Of a stretch of 64,000 nt of DNA, positions 8,871 through 17,254 are shown one piece after another. The notes beneath the pieces were generated by a model that was not told the origin of the DNA, searched no databases, and was given only the letters and a program-made list of their open reading frames with translations. This DNA comes from an uncultured Bacteroidales bacterium (GTDB lineage Bacteria; Bacteroidota; Bacteroidia; Bacteroidales; Bacteroidaceae), in the NCBI GenBank assembly GCA_945833885.1, contig CAMAFY010000001.1:1-64000 (forward strand), given 5' to 3'. The translations under genes were made by a program, and so were the position numbers. Numbering within the stretch: the first letter of the stretch is position 1; the number at the start of each line of letters is the position of its first letter.

Positions 8871-9268
8871 TGTATTTTGCGACTACAATTATGGTAGGTT
8901 CTGTTCGTTTTTCTTGCCGTTTTGCCGTTCTTCCGGGTTTGATGTGCGGGGCTTTGGGGATGGGACGTTCGGACGTCATCTGGGGCGTCCGGACGTCATC
9001 GTCTACCGGCCCTGCTGTTAAAGGCGGAGAGAAATGCGTATTGTGTCAGGATTTCAGGCTGTACGGTTTGTCAAGTCCTGTATGGCGATGGTTTCAGAAC
9101 CCACATTTATATATAATGTGTCCCGTGTTTCGGCGTCGTGTGCCGTCAGGCTTTACGACGGGCCGTGGCTTCCTTGTCGGGGATGCCGGGCTTTGTGGAC
9201 GCCGATCTCCGGAAAGCGCAGAAATGTTTTGGAATGCTTTGCGACAATTTGTGCCGTGGTTCGGAAGA
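8871..9268. other. 398-bp spacer between pump and adaptor genes
   Basis: No gene is supported here. Near 8966-9000 the hexamer-like GGACGTCATC occurs twice, 20 bp apart, each copy a partial palindrome around GACGTC. No terminator with a T run is seen on the minus strand, so read-through from adaptor to pump is plausible despite the long spacer. Confidence 0.6.
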
Positions 9269-10441
9269 TTACTGTCCGGGCATGGCCTTGGTGGCCATGT
9301 GTTCCTTCGACTTCTGGCGCTGTGCTTCGCTCTCCGCAACCGTGATGGGCTTGATTTCCATGCCGTCCTTCAGTTTGTTGACTCCCTCAACAACGAGGCG
9401 GTCACCGGCCTGAAGTCCGCTTGTAACTACAAAGTTTTCACCATCGTGTTGCTCAAGAACGGTAATCTCGGTGTTCTTGACTTTGTTGTCTTTTCCAACA
9501 ATATAGACGAAACGCTTGTCCTGAATGGCATACGAAGCCTTTTGAGGAATGACGATAGCCTCGGCACGGCGTACGGGGAACTGCAGCACACCGGTAGCGC
9601 CGGAACGGAGGAGTTTGTTGGGGTTTGCAAAGGTTGCACGCATTTGAAGGCTACCTGTGGTGGGGTCAATCACACCACTGAAACTCGTAACTTTGCCAAG
9701 TTCGCTGTAAACAGAGCCATCGGCGAGGATAAGGGTCACGTCGGGGAGGCTCATTCGTGCGGCTTCGCTGCTGCCATTCTCGCGGGTCAACTGGAGGAAC
9801 TGCTTTTCCGTCATGGAGAAATAGGCGTACATTTTCTCGAGATTGCTGACGGTGGTGAGGGGTTGTGCAATGGCAGAACTAACAAGTGAGCCCACACGGT
9901 AGGGGATTTCTCCGATGACTCCGGAACTGGTGGCGCGTACGGTGCAGTAACTGAGTTGGTCCTTTGCCGAACGGAGGGCGGCTTGAGCCTGGCCTAATTG
10001 CGCCTCAAAGGTGAGGAGCGTGTTGTAAGCCACGTCGTAATCATACTGGCTGATGATCTGCTTGTCCAGAAGTTGCTTCTTATTGTTGACGGTGAGTTGC
10101 TGCGTCTTTACGCTGGCTTTTGCCACGTTCACTGCGGCTTCGGCCTGGTCAACTGCGGCCTGATACTGTGTAGGGTCAATGATAAAGAGGGCTTGTCCCG
10201 CCTGTACGAAGTCGCCTTCGTCAACGAGTTGGCGTGTGATGTTTCCGCTTACTTTCGGACGGATTTCGATATCTTGCATACCTTTTATGGTGGCAGGATA
10301 CTTGGTGCTCAGTTCAGCGGATGAAAGAGCAATGGTTTCCACTGCAAATTCATTGCTGCCACCCATTGCCTGCTGGCCGCTCTTGTCGCCGGAGCACGCT
10401 ACAAGGAGCGCTCCGATGGCGAGAAAAAATAATTTTTTCAT
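9269..10441 (-). CDS. RND efflux periplasmic adaptor (membrane fusion protein, AcrA type)
   Basis: Predicted 390 residues. It bridges the inner-membrane pump and the outer-membrane channel. An N-terminal lipoprotein signal ends in LLVAC, so it should be anchored in the inner membrane by lipid. The order then is: lipoyl half (IRPKVSGNITRQLVDEGDFV, near residues 60-80), an alanine/glutamine-rich alpha-hairpin (about 90-165), the second lipoyl half (CTVRATSSGVIGEIPYRVGS), and a beta-barrel and membrane-proximal domain. Length and order match AcrA/MexA. It is the first gene of the adaptor-pump-channel operon. No regulator of TetR or MarR type is adjacent. Confidence 0.95.
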   Translation of the reverse strand: MKKLFFLAIGALLVACSGDKSGQQAMGGSNEFAVETIALSSAELSTKYPATIKGMQDIEIRPKVSGNITRQLVDEGDFVQAGQALFIIDPTQYQAAVDQAEAAVNVAKASVKTQQLTVNNKKQLLDKQIISQYDYDVAYNTLLTFEAQLGQAQAALRSAKDQLSYCTVRATSSGVIGEIPYRVGSLVSSAIAQPLTTVSNLEKMYAYFSMTEKQFLQLTRENGSSEAARMSLPDVTLILADGSVYSELGKVTSFSGVIDPTTGSLQMRATFANPNKLLRSGATGVLQFPVRRAEAIVIPQKASYAIQDKRFVYIVGKDNKVKNTEITVLEQHDGENFVVTSGLQAGDRLVVEGVNKLKDGMEIKPITVAESEAQRQKSKEHMATKAMPGQ

Positions 10442-10699
10442 GTTGTCTTACTATTTGTTTATTTATTGTCTTTCGTGTAAATCACAACATCCGGAAACGC
10501 TGTCTACTATGTTTTTTTCGCCCATACCCGTTCTTCGGGCTGCGTTGTTGCGGTGTTTCCGTGCGTAATGCCGACATTCTCCTCCGTGTGGATGGCGGTA
10601 AATCCGCATCCTTTGTTTGATGAAAGCGGGGAGTGTCTGTCGTCCGTATTTGCTTGTTAATTGCTGTTTTACAGCATAAAGGTAAGATAAATTTCAATG

Positions 10700-10707
10700 C
10701 AAATTTA
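10700..10707 (-). promoter_or_regulatory. candidate -7 box (TAAATTTG) for the efflux operon
   Basis: TAAATTTG on the minus strand matches TAnnTTTG and is about 260 bp upstream of the adaptor start. No TTG is present at the usual -33 spacing. The rest of the gap 10442-11354 holds no supported gene. Confidence 0.35.
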
Positions 10708-11009
10708 CAAGAAAACCATAAGAACGCTCGTAGTTTTTTCTGCAAAAAGCAGTATTTTTACACAATTTTACACGGAGTTTATAGTGGAATAGGCAAAAGT
10801 GCTTATTTTTCTATACCATTTTTCGTTTTCAATATTCGCACAGTTTACTATGAAAAGCCTTGTTGAAACCCTCGATGCATACTGTTGAAATCCTTGATAT
10901 GTATAAGTATAGCAGTCTCCTTTCCCGTCGTTTCCCGCCCCTTTTCATCATGCCCTTTTCCGTCGGTCGTGCAAGTTCGGTAAACGTCCTGCGGATATGG
11001 CTGGAGAAA

Positions 11010-11092
11010 GTGCTGCACTTTCCGATATGAAATGCGGCATTTTCCGTTGCAAACATCGGCACTTTCCGTTGCAAACATCGGCAGTTTTTGGC
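11010..11092 (+). repeat. 22-bp tandem array, CATCGG type (about 4 units)
   Basis: Units at 11010-11031, 11032-11053, 11054-11075 and 11076-11092 (partial). The middle two end in the same TTTCCGTTGCAAA; 11054-11075 fits CATC-S-G-N-ACTTTCC-N5-AAA exactly. The array lies in the gap between the efflux adaptor and alkaline phosphatase genes, both on the minus strand. Confidence 0.85.
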
Positions 11093-11354
11093 GGCGTCCT
11101 CCGAGGGGTCCCACCTTTTCTTTTGCGGCCATGCTTTTCGGCATACGCATGGTCTAGCATTGTGCTTTGCAAGCGTGCTGATCATGGACGGCATTCCGGT
11201 GCGAAATGTTCTGGCTTATCTCCTCACACTCTTCACAACCGCGAGGTTGGAGGCTGGCCGACCTTCCGGGCGATAACGCGTTGCTGGGGGTGGTTGTGGC
11301 GAATATGTCCTGCCGCTACATTGCTTTTCCTTTCTGCGAATTCGGAGCGAGGAT

Positions 11355-11394
11355 AATAAAAAAGGAGACGAAACCGTCGTCGGGTGTCGTCTCC
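11355..11394 (-). terminator. rho-independent terminator of the alkaline phosphatase gene
   Basis: On the minus strand GGAGACGA pairs with TCGTCTCC and is followed directly by TTTTTTATT. It lies 33 bp beyond the phosphatase stop at 11427. Confidence 0.85.
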
Positions 11395-11426
11395 TATTAG
11401 GGAATCGGGGCATTCAGCGTCCCGGA

Positions 11427-12863
11427 TTATTTGGCATTGTTGGGGTTTCCATTGCAATATCCTGCGATAGTGCCGATGAGTGGCGCGATTTCTGTGTTGT
11501 CAATGCGGCCGTGGAACGCTTCTGCGCCTGCTCCGATGGCGAACACGGGCACATAACCGTTGGTGTGTTGGCCCGAAGTCCATCCCAAATGAGCATTGTC
11601 GTTGAGGATTTTCTTGGCAAGATTTCCAAGTGCGCTTTCTTTGGCATACATGCTTTCCGCCCCTTTGTCGCTGCCTTCCATCAGCGCTTCAAAGGTAAGT
11701 TGCAACTGGTCCTCCTGCTCTTCGGCAATAGGAACCTCGCGCCAGAATCCGAAATTCTCGGCAAGGTCGTTGCGGACAGCCTCGAAAGTGAAGTCGTTGC
11801 CCAGTTCCTTGCGGAGTTTTCCCAGGTGTGCGGAGTATTCGGCAGCGCTGAGTTTCTGGTATTTCAGCAGGTCGGTGTGGAGGGTATAGTCGGTGTTTCC
11901 GAGTCCGAGTCCGCCGGTTTCGTGGTCAGCGGTCACCACAATGAGTGTCTCTTCGGGGTGAAGTCGGAGGAAATCATAGGCGATGCGCACGGCATTGTCC
12001 ATGTCTATGACCTCGGTGAACACCGTCCGAGCATCGTTGGCATGGGCTGCCCAGTCGATTTTTCCGCCCTCTACCATGAGGAAGAAGCCTTTCGGACTCT
12101 TGTCGTACAGGAAATCGATGGCTGCGCGTGTGATGTCTTGGAGCGTCATGTCGCCGGTTTTCCTGTCAATGGCATAGGGAATGGCGCTGCGGTCGGCCTT
12201 CGATGCGGCCTCGCTTTGGAGCATTATCATGCGTTTTGCCTTGGATTTCTGCTGCTGGTATTGCTGAAATCCTCTGACAATGGTGTATCCTGCGTCCTGG
12301 CAACGGGTGTAGAGGTCGGTTTCGCCCTCATTCTTGCTGTTGGGCTTCAGGAAATCGGAGCCTGCAAAGAAGTCAAATCCGCTTGCAGCAAGGTCACATC
12401 CCACCTCATAGTATTTGCCTCGGTAGGTCTGATGTGCGTAGAATGATGCCGGTGTGGCGTGGTCGACGCTCACGCTGGTCGTGATTCCTACTGCCATTCC
12501 TGCGTTCTTTGCCCAATTTGCCACCGAGGTGATGGTGGTCACGCTGTCGGGGCGCAGACCGAGACATCCGTTGTAGGTCTTGCAACCTGTTGCAAGCGCC
12601 GTACCGCCTGCCGCAGAGTCGGTGATGCCGTTGCTGAAACTGTAGGTGGTGGCATAGGCGGTATAGGGGAAATTCGCAAAGCAAAGTTCGCTGATACCTA
12701 TGCGGTTTTCAAGGGCGGCAAGGTAGGTTTCCGTACCGTTCACCTGGTTCATTCCCATGCCGTCGCCAATGAAATAGAATACATACTTCGGTGTCGTTGC
12801 TGCTCCTGCACTGATGGTGGCGGCCAGCAGCAAGGCAATCGTCAGGATCTTTTTGCGTATCAT
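11427..12863 (-). CDS. secreted alkaline phosphatase (PhoA family)
   Basis: Predicted 478 residues with a signal peptide (MIRKKILTIALLLAATISAGA) that exports it to the periplasm, where it would release phosphate from monoesters. The metal site FIGDGMG lies at residues 31-37. The nucleophile region is present as TDSAAGGTALATGCKTYNG, with the active-site Ser in DSAAG. The second zinc motif is DHETGG, and a late histidine is in HTNGY. Length fits family members of this phylum. I chose the ATG at 12863 because the signal peptide begins there; an in-frame ATG at 12920 would place 19 polar residues in front of it. It is a single-gene unit with its own terminator and no pho regulator nearby. Confidence 0.93.
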   Translation of the reverse strand: MIRKKILTIALLLAATISAGAATTPKYVFYFIGDGMGMNQVNGTETYLAALENRIGISELCFANFPYTAYATTYSFSNGITDSAAGGTALATGCKTYNGCLGLRPDSVTTITSVANWAKNAGMAVGITTSVSVDHATPASFYAHQTYRGKYYEVGCDLAASGFDFFAGSDFLKPNSKNEGETDLYTRCQDAGYTIVRGFQQYQQQKSKAKRMIMLQSEAASKADRSAIPYAIDRKTGDMTLQDITRAAIDFLYDKSPKGFFLMVEGGKIDWAAHANDARTVFTEVIDMDNAVRIAYDFLRLHPEETLIVVTADHETGGLGLGNTDYTLHTDLLKYQKLSAAEYSAHLGKLRKELGNDFTFEAVRNDLAENFGFWREVPIAEEQEDQLQLTFEALMEGSDKGAESMYAKESALGNLAKKILNDNAHLGWTSGQHTNGYVPVFAIGAGAEAFHGRIDNTEIAPLIGTIAGYCNGNPNNAK

Positions 12864-12916
12864 ATCTGTTGGAATTTTGAAAGCGGTTGTATAATACTGC
12901 GTGTTTCTATAGAGCG

Positions 12917-12943
12917 GCACCCCACTTTTTGATGGTGGGGTGC
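12917..12943. terminator. perfect 9-bp hairpin between fumarase and phosphatase genes
   Basis: GCACCCCAC (12917-12925) pairs perfectly with GTGGGGTGC (12935-12943) around a 9-nt loop. It is about 115 bp past the fumarase stop on the minus strand. No strong T run follows on that strand, so it may be a weak terminator or an mRNA-end stabiliser. Confidence 0.5.
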
Positions 12944-12952
12944 TGCTGTATT

Positions 12953-13038
12953 CGTTACGTAATATCGGTTTGTCGTATCAGTTTATCCTTGAAACCGTTA
13001 CGCAATGTCGGTTTGTCGTATCAGTTTGTCGTTGAAAC
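12953..13038. repeat. 43-bp direct repeat, two tandem copies
   Basis: Copies at 12953-12995 and 12996-13038 differ at only a few positions; both contain CGGTTTGTCGTATCAGTTT and end in TTGAAAC. They occupy most of the space between the fumarase stop and the phosphatase start. Confidence 0.85.
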
Positions 13039-13058
13039 GGGCCGGAAACCCCGGCATT

Positions 13059-14708
13059 TCAAAGGATGGTGCATCCGGTGTTGGGTTTGAGTTGCTTGAA
13101 GAAGTCGTTGCCCTTGTCGTCAACGAGGATGAAGGCGGGGAAGTCTTCAACCTCAATCTTCCAGATAGCCTCCATGCCAAGTTCGGGATATTCCACGCAT
13201 TCGATGCTCTTAATGTTGTTCTGAGCAAGGATGGCTGCGGGTCCGCCTATGGAACCCAGATAGAAGCCTTTGTGGTCTTTGCATGCGTTAGTGACGTCAA
13301 CGCTGCGGTTACCCTTTGCAAGCATGATGCGGCTTCCGCCGTGATCCTGGAACTCATATACGTAGGGGTCCATACGTCCTGCCGTGGTGGGACCCATGGA
13401 TCCGCAAGGCATTCCTGCCGGAGTCTTGGCAGGTCCGGCATAATAAATGGGATGGTTCTTCAGGTATTCCGGCATTTCTTCACCGGCATCGAGGCGTGCC
13501 TTGATTTTTGCATGGGCAATGTCGCGTCCGACGATGATGGTTCCGTTGAGAGAAAGGCGCGTGCTGACGGGATATTGCGACAGTTGACGGCAGATATCGT
13601 CCATAGGCTGGTTGAGATCTACCTTAACTGCCTCGCCTTCTCCCGCTTGACGGAGTTCTTCTGGGATAAGTTCGTAGGGCTTTTCGTCCATCTTTTCAAT
13701 CCAAATGCCGTCCTTGTTGATCTTAGCCTTGATGTTTCGGTCGGCGGAACAACTAACTCCGAGGCCGATAGGACAACTTGCTCCATGGCGGGGAAGGCGT
13801 ACTACGCGCACATCGTGTGCGAGATATTTGCCTCCGAACTGGGCACCGAGACCGATTTTGTAGGCTTCCTGGAGCAGTTGTTGCTCAAGTTCTACGTCGC
13901 GGAAGGCGCGTCCGGTCTCATCACCTGTTGTGGGAAGTTCGTCATAGTAGTGCGTTGAGGCAAGTTTTACCGTGAGGAGATTCTTCTCAGCGCTGGTTCC
14001 TCCGATGACAATTGCAATGTGATAGGGCGGACAAGCGGCAGTTCCGAGGCTCTTCATCTTCTCTACGAGGAAGGGTACCAGCGTTCCGGGGTTCTGAATG
14101 CGGGCCTTTGTCTCCTGATAAAGGTAGGTCTTGTTGGCGGAACCTCCACCTTTTGTGACGCAGAGGAAGCGATATTCCATGCCTTCGCAGGCTTCGATGT
14201 CGATTTGTGCGGGAAGATTGCAGCGGGTGTTCACCTCATTGTACATATCGAGCGGAGCATTCTGGCTGTAACGCAGGTTGTCCTGGGTGTAAGTGTCGTA
14301 AACGCCGCGTGCAATGTACTCTTCATCCTCAAATCCGGTCCATACTTGCTGTCCCTTTTCGGCGTGGATGATGGCGGTACCTGTGTCTTGGCAGAGGGGA
14401 AGTTGCCCCTTGCAGGCCACCTCAGCATTGCGAAGGAAGGTCAAAGCCACGTACTTATCGTTCTCGCTTGCCTCGGGGTCGCGCAGGATTTTTGCCACTT
14501 GTTCGTTATGGCTGCGGCGCAGTTTGAAACTGACATCGTGGAAAGCCTGGTTCATAAGCAGGCGGATTGCTTCGGGTTCTACCTTCAAAATGGGGTGTCC
14601 TTCGAAGTCGCCGACGCTGACATATTCGGTAGTCAGGAGGCGGTATTCGGTCTTGTCCTCGCCGAGTTGGAACATCGGCGCATAGCGGAATTCAGGGATT
14701 TGTGCCAT
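13059..14708 (-). CDS. class I (iron-sulfur) fumarate hydratase
   Basis: Predicted 549 residues, the length of the single-chain class I fumarases FumA/FumB of E. coli. It catalyses the reversible hydration of fumarate to malate; in anaerobic Bacteroidales it usually serves the reductive branch toward succinate. The cluster-binding cysteines are recognisable in [36 protein letters not shown] and [17 protein letters not shown]. The C-terminal [19 protein letters not shown] portion matches the beta-like domain, here fused as in FumA. It stands alone, between direct repeats on both sides. No other TCA gene lies in the window. Confidence 0.95.
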   Translation of the reverse strand: MAQIPEFRYAPMFQLGEDKTEYRLLTTEYVSVGDFEGHPILKVEPEAIRLLMNQAFHDVSFKLRRSHNEQVAKILRDPEASENDKYVALTFLRNAEVACKGQLPLCQDTGTAIIHAEKGQQVWTGFEDEEYIARGVYDTYTQDNLRYSQNAPLDMYNEVNTRCNLPAQIDIEACEGMEYRFLCVTKGGGSANKTYLYQETKARIQNPGTLVPFLVEKMKSLGTAACPPYHIAIVIGGTSAEKNLLTVKLASTHYYDELPTTGDETGRAFRDVELEQQLLQEAYKIGLGAQFGGKYLAHDVRVVRLPRHGASCPIGLGVSCSADRNIKAKINKDGIWIEKMDEKPYELIPEELRQAGEGEAVKVDLNQPMDDICRQLSQYPVSTRLSLNGTIIVGRDIAHAKIKARLDAGEEMPEYLKNHPIYYAGPAKTPAGMPCGSMGPTTAGRMDPYVYEFQDHGGSRIMLAKGNRSVDVTNACKDHKGFYLGSIGGPAAILAQNNIKSIECVEYPELGMEAIWKIEVEDFPAFILVDDKGNDFFKQLKPNTGCTIL

Positions 14709-14744
14709 AAAAATATAATATTGTGTATAAGGTTACGGGAAAAG

Positions 14745-14786
14745 GTAATGTCTTTCTTTGGAAACGTAATGTCTTTCTTTGGAAAC
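14745..14786 (+). repeat. 21-bp direct repeat, two tandem copies
   Basis: 14745-14765 and 14766-14786 are identical (GTAATGTCTTT followed by CTTTGGAAAC). The array is in the 168-bp gap between the fumarase start and the pseudouridine synthase stop. Confidence 0.95.
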
Positions 14787-14876
14787 ACGGTGCAAGCCGG
14801 CAGTCTTTTTGATGGGAACTTCCGCATTTCCGGTGATTTTTGCGGAAAAACCGTCTGTAGGCTACACTATTTTTCG

Positions 14877-15812
14877 TCATCGTTTGGGGGAATGTTCTGC
14901 GTTTTTCTTTGTCTCGCCTTTTTCGGAATCCTTCATTGCGATGAGGAATGTTTTGGGCATTGGGGTCTCAAAGTGGAGATGTTCACCGGTAATGGGGTGA
15001 TAAAAGTCGAGACGGAAGGCGTGAAGGCAGAGACGTCCGCAGGGATCGTCGCCGTTTCCATACTTGATATCGCCGCAAACCGGGTGACCTAAATCCTGCA
15101 AATGTACGCGAATCTGGTTCTTTCTGCCGGTCTCGAGTTTCAGTTCCACAAGACTGTAAAGGTTGTTGCTGCGTAGTGTCCTGAAATGAGTGACGGCATA
15201 TTTACCTCCATTGTCAACGGGTGAACTGAAAGTGAAGTAGGCTTTGTTGTCCTTAAGCCAGGACTCTACGGTTCCTTCCTCGCGTTCCATGCGTCCGGAT
15301 GCCAATGCCACGTATCGGCGGTCGGTGACAATCTGTCGCCAGTTGTGCTCAAGTATCTGTTCTGCCTCAATGGTTTTTGCGTAGACCAGCAGTCCGCTTG
15401 TGTCGCGGTCCAGACGATGCACCACGTGAGCCGTGCACTTCTGGCGGCTTTTGCGGAAGTAGTCGTCGAGAATTGTCTTCACACAGAACTGATGATGGTC
15501 GGTTGCCATGGAGAGAATGCCGATGTTTTTCTCAATGACACAGATGTGACGGTCCTCATAGACCAGTTTTATGAAACGGCTTACAAGGGGCGATGCGTTT
15601 TTACGCTTTGAGATTTCCACCGTCATTCCCGGTTGTAGGAGATAATCGTGCTGGGTGACGATCTTGCGTTCTACGCGGACTCCATTGCCGGAGAGGATGG
15701 CTTTTGCCTTGGAACGGCTGATGCCATCGAGGCTCTGGATGATGAACGGCAGGAGTTCCGACGCTTCTTTTACCTTGAAAGTGGTGTATTGCGGGGCGTG
15801 AGGATTATACAT
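14877..15812 (-). CDS. RluA-family RNA pseudouridine synthase
   Basis: Predicted 311 residues. It converts specific uridines of rRNA or tRNA to pseudouridine. An N-terminal S4-type RNA-binding segment covers about residues 15-80 (RSKAKAILSGNGVRVE). It is followed by the catalytic domain with HRLDRDTSGLLVYAKT, which holds the catalytic Asp, then the LETGRKNQIRVHLQDLGHPV motif typical of RluA/RluC/RluD. Which RNA site it modifies cannot be told from sequence. It is read on the minus strand as a separate unit. The tail beyond the catalytic fold (KDSEKGETKKNAEHSPKR) is short, charged and probably disordered. Confidence 0.92.
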   Translation of the reverse strand: MYNPHAPQYTTFKVKEASELLPFIIQSLDGISRSKAKAILSGNGVRVERKIVTQHDYLLQPGMTVEISKRKNASPLVSRFIKLVYEDRHICVIEKNIGILSMATDHHQFCVKTILDDYFRKSRQKCTAHVVHRLDRDTSGLLVYAKTIEAEQILEHNWRQIVTDRRYVALASGRMEREEGTVESWLKDNKAYFTFSSPVDNGGKYAVTHFRTLRSNNLYSLVELKLETGRKNQIRVHLQDLGHPVCGDIKYGNGDDPCGRLCLHAFRLDFYHPITGEHLHFETPMPKTFLIAMKDSEKGETKKNAEHSPKR

Positions 15813-15996
15813 TCAATGTGCTTTTGTGGGGCGACGCTGGTCGCGGATTCTGATAATTCCAATTCTTTTTGCTCTGCAAATTTAACTTTTGCCTGTCAAT
15901 TTTACAAACTGTTTTGTAAAATTCCTTGTGGAAAGCCGTCCTCTATCTGTCATTTTAGGTTTGTGGGACTACAATCATCGGAATATTTGCTCCCGG

Positions 15997-16743
15997 CTAT
16001 TCGAGAAACAGCAGTGAGATGAAGCCCAAAAGCAAGGCATACGTGGCTTGTTTCTGGTAGCCGTGGGCGTGTGTTTCGGGAATCATCTCGTCCGATGTGA
16101 CGTAAAGCATGGCACCTCCGGCGAAGGCCAGCAACATGGGTAGCATTGCTTGCGAGATATTGGCGAGGAAATATCCTGCCGCCACACCTGCGACTTCCAA
16201 AAGTCCGATGGCAACAGCGATGCAGAACGTGCGCAGACGGCTGACACCTGCGAGGAGGAGCGGGGCGATGACGACCATGCCTTCCGGAATATTCTGTATT
16301 GAAATTCCCAGGGTGACGGTCCAATCGGTTGCACCGTCGAAGCCGCTGTTCAGACTTACGCCCGCCGCCATGCCCTCGGGGAGTTTGTGGAGCGCAATGG
16401 CCATGACGAAAAGCAGCACATGATTGATACGTCCGTTTCCGTGGTGTTGCTCGGGGTCGAGGCCGGTTATGTGGTGCAGGTGCGGCGTTACGAAGTCGAG
16501 TAGATTGAGGAACCAGGCGCCAATCAGGACACTTATGGCGACAATGCCCCACGGGAGGCTGCCTCGTTCGTCGAAAGCGGGAAGGATAAGTCCGACCGTC
16601 GAGGCGGCAAGCATCAGTCCTGCGCAGTATCCCAGAATGGTGTCGTTCCATTTGTGGGGCAGTTCCTTGATGCCGAAGCCGATGATGCTGCCGAAGATGG
16701 TGGCACAGCAGAGGCTGGTGGCGCTGAGAAGTAATGGGTGCAT
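15997..16743 (-). CDS. ZIP-family metal transporter
   Basis: A predicted 248-residue inner-membrane transporter, probably importing zinc or another divalent cation. Seven or eight hydrophobic segments are visible. The two family signatures are present: HKLPEGMAAGVSL in TM4 and IQNIPEGMVVIAPLL in TM5, which supply the metal ligands. The loop after TM3 has a short histidine-bearing stretch (PHLHHITGLDPEQHHGNGRINH), here cited for HLHH and QHHGN, as in many ZIP proteins. Start MHPLLLS opens directly into TM1; an in-frame ATG 27 codons upstream would add an unlikely polar leader. No adjacent metal regulator is seen. Confidence 0.92.
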   Translation of the reverse strand: MHPLLLSATSLCCATIFGSIIGFGIKELPHKWNDTILGYCAGLMLAASTVGLILPAFDERGSLPWGIVAISVLIGAWFLNLLDFVTPHLHHITGLDPEQHHGNGRINHVLLFVMAIALHKLPEGMAAGVSLNSGFDGATDWTVTLGISIQNIPEGMVVIAPLLLAGVSRLRTFCIAVAIGLLEVAGVAAGYFLANISQAMLPMLLAFAGGAMLYVTSDEMIPETHAHGYQKQATYALLLGFISLLFLE

Positions 16744-16938
16744 AGGGTATGTTTGATGGTCCGGACGCGGTGCCGGCGGTGAAAAAAACAGAGGAAATTT
16801 ACGGATGATGCCGCCGTTCGGCAAGTGTTCAACGGTTGTTGTCGCTTATGGTTTCCGTGACTTTTGCCGTTTTATGCCTGCGATGTTCAGAAGATGCTGG
16901 CATAGATTGGGCCGACATACATCTTTTTATAATTTAAA

Positions 16939-17092
16939 GTGAAGGACATTCACGTTGAAACATCAGTACATTCATTTCAAAACATCGGAACATTCGTTTC
17001 AAATCATCGGAACATTCGTTTCAAAACATCGGAACTTCCGTTTCAAAACATCGGAACTTTTGTTGCGAAAGTGCGGCACTTTTTTTCAAAGG
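16939..17092 (+). repeat. 22-bp tandem array, exactly 7 units
   Basis: Seven units of 22 bp fit 16939-17092 with no slippage. Five begin with CATC(A/G)G and end in TTTCAAA or similar; the last begins GTGCGGCACTTT. Units 16983-17004 and 17005-17026 differ by one base. The array fills the gap upstream of the ZIP gene and abuts the terminator of the fucosidase gene. The rest of 16744-16938 shows nothing recognisable. Confidence 0.95.
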
Positions 17093-17096
17093 GATA

Positions 17097-17140
17097 AAGA
17101 AAAAGAGAGCGCATCGACAAGTATCATCGATGCACTCTCT
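17097..17140 (-). terminator. rho-independent terminator of the GH95 gene
   Basis: On the minus strand GAGAGTGCATCGA pairs with TCGATGCGCTCTC (one mismatch) around a 9-nt loop and is followed by TTTTTCTTT. It lies about 115 bp after the GH95 stop at 17255. Confidence 0.85.
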
Positions 17141-17254
17141 GAATGTGTCCGGCAGGCTGATGCGTCTATCGGGGGCTTGCGTCCGGTTTTTCAACCGGGA
17201 TGTATGCCCTGATGGATGCGGAGTCTGCTGCGGTTATCGGTGATTTGTGTGGAA

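Noticed and set aside
7470-8897. 475-codon open frame on the plus strand opposite the efflux pump gene
   Set aside because: It is antisense to a clearly coding RND pump, is rich in Asp, Gly, His and Cys in no recognisable pattern, and is a by-product of the pump's codon use.
13005-13958. 317-codon plus-strand frame opposite the fumarase gene
   Set aside because: It is antisense to a well-conserved enzyme with all motifs in place; the product matches nothing.
16939-17092. CRISPR array (and likewise at 41860 and 63587)
   Set aside because: The whole unit repeats at 22 bp; there is no alternation of constant repeats and unique spacers, and no cas gene lies in the window.
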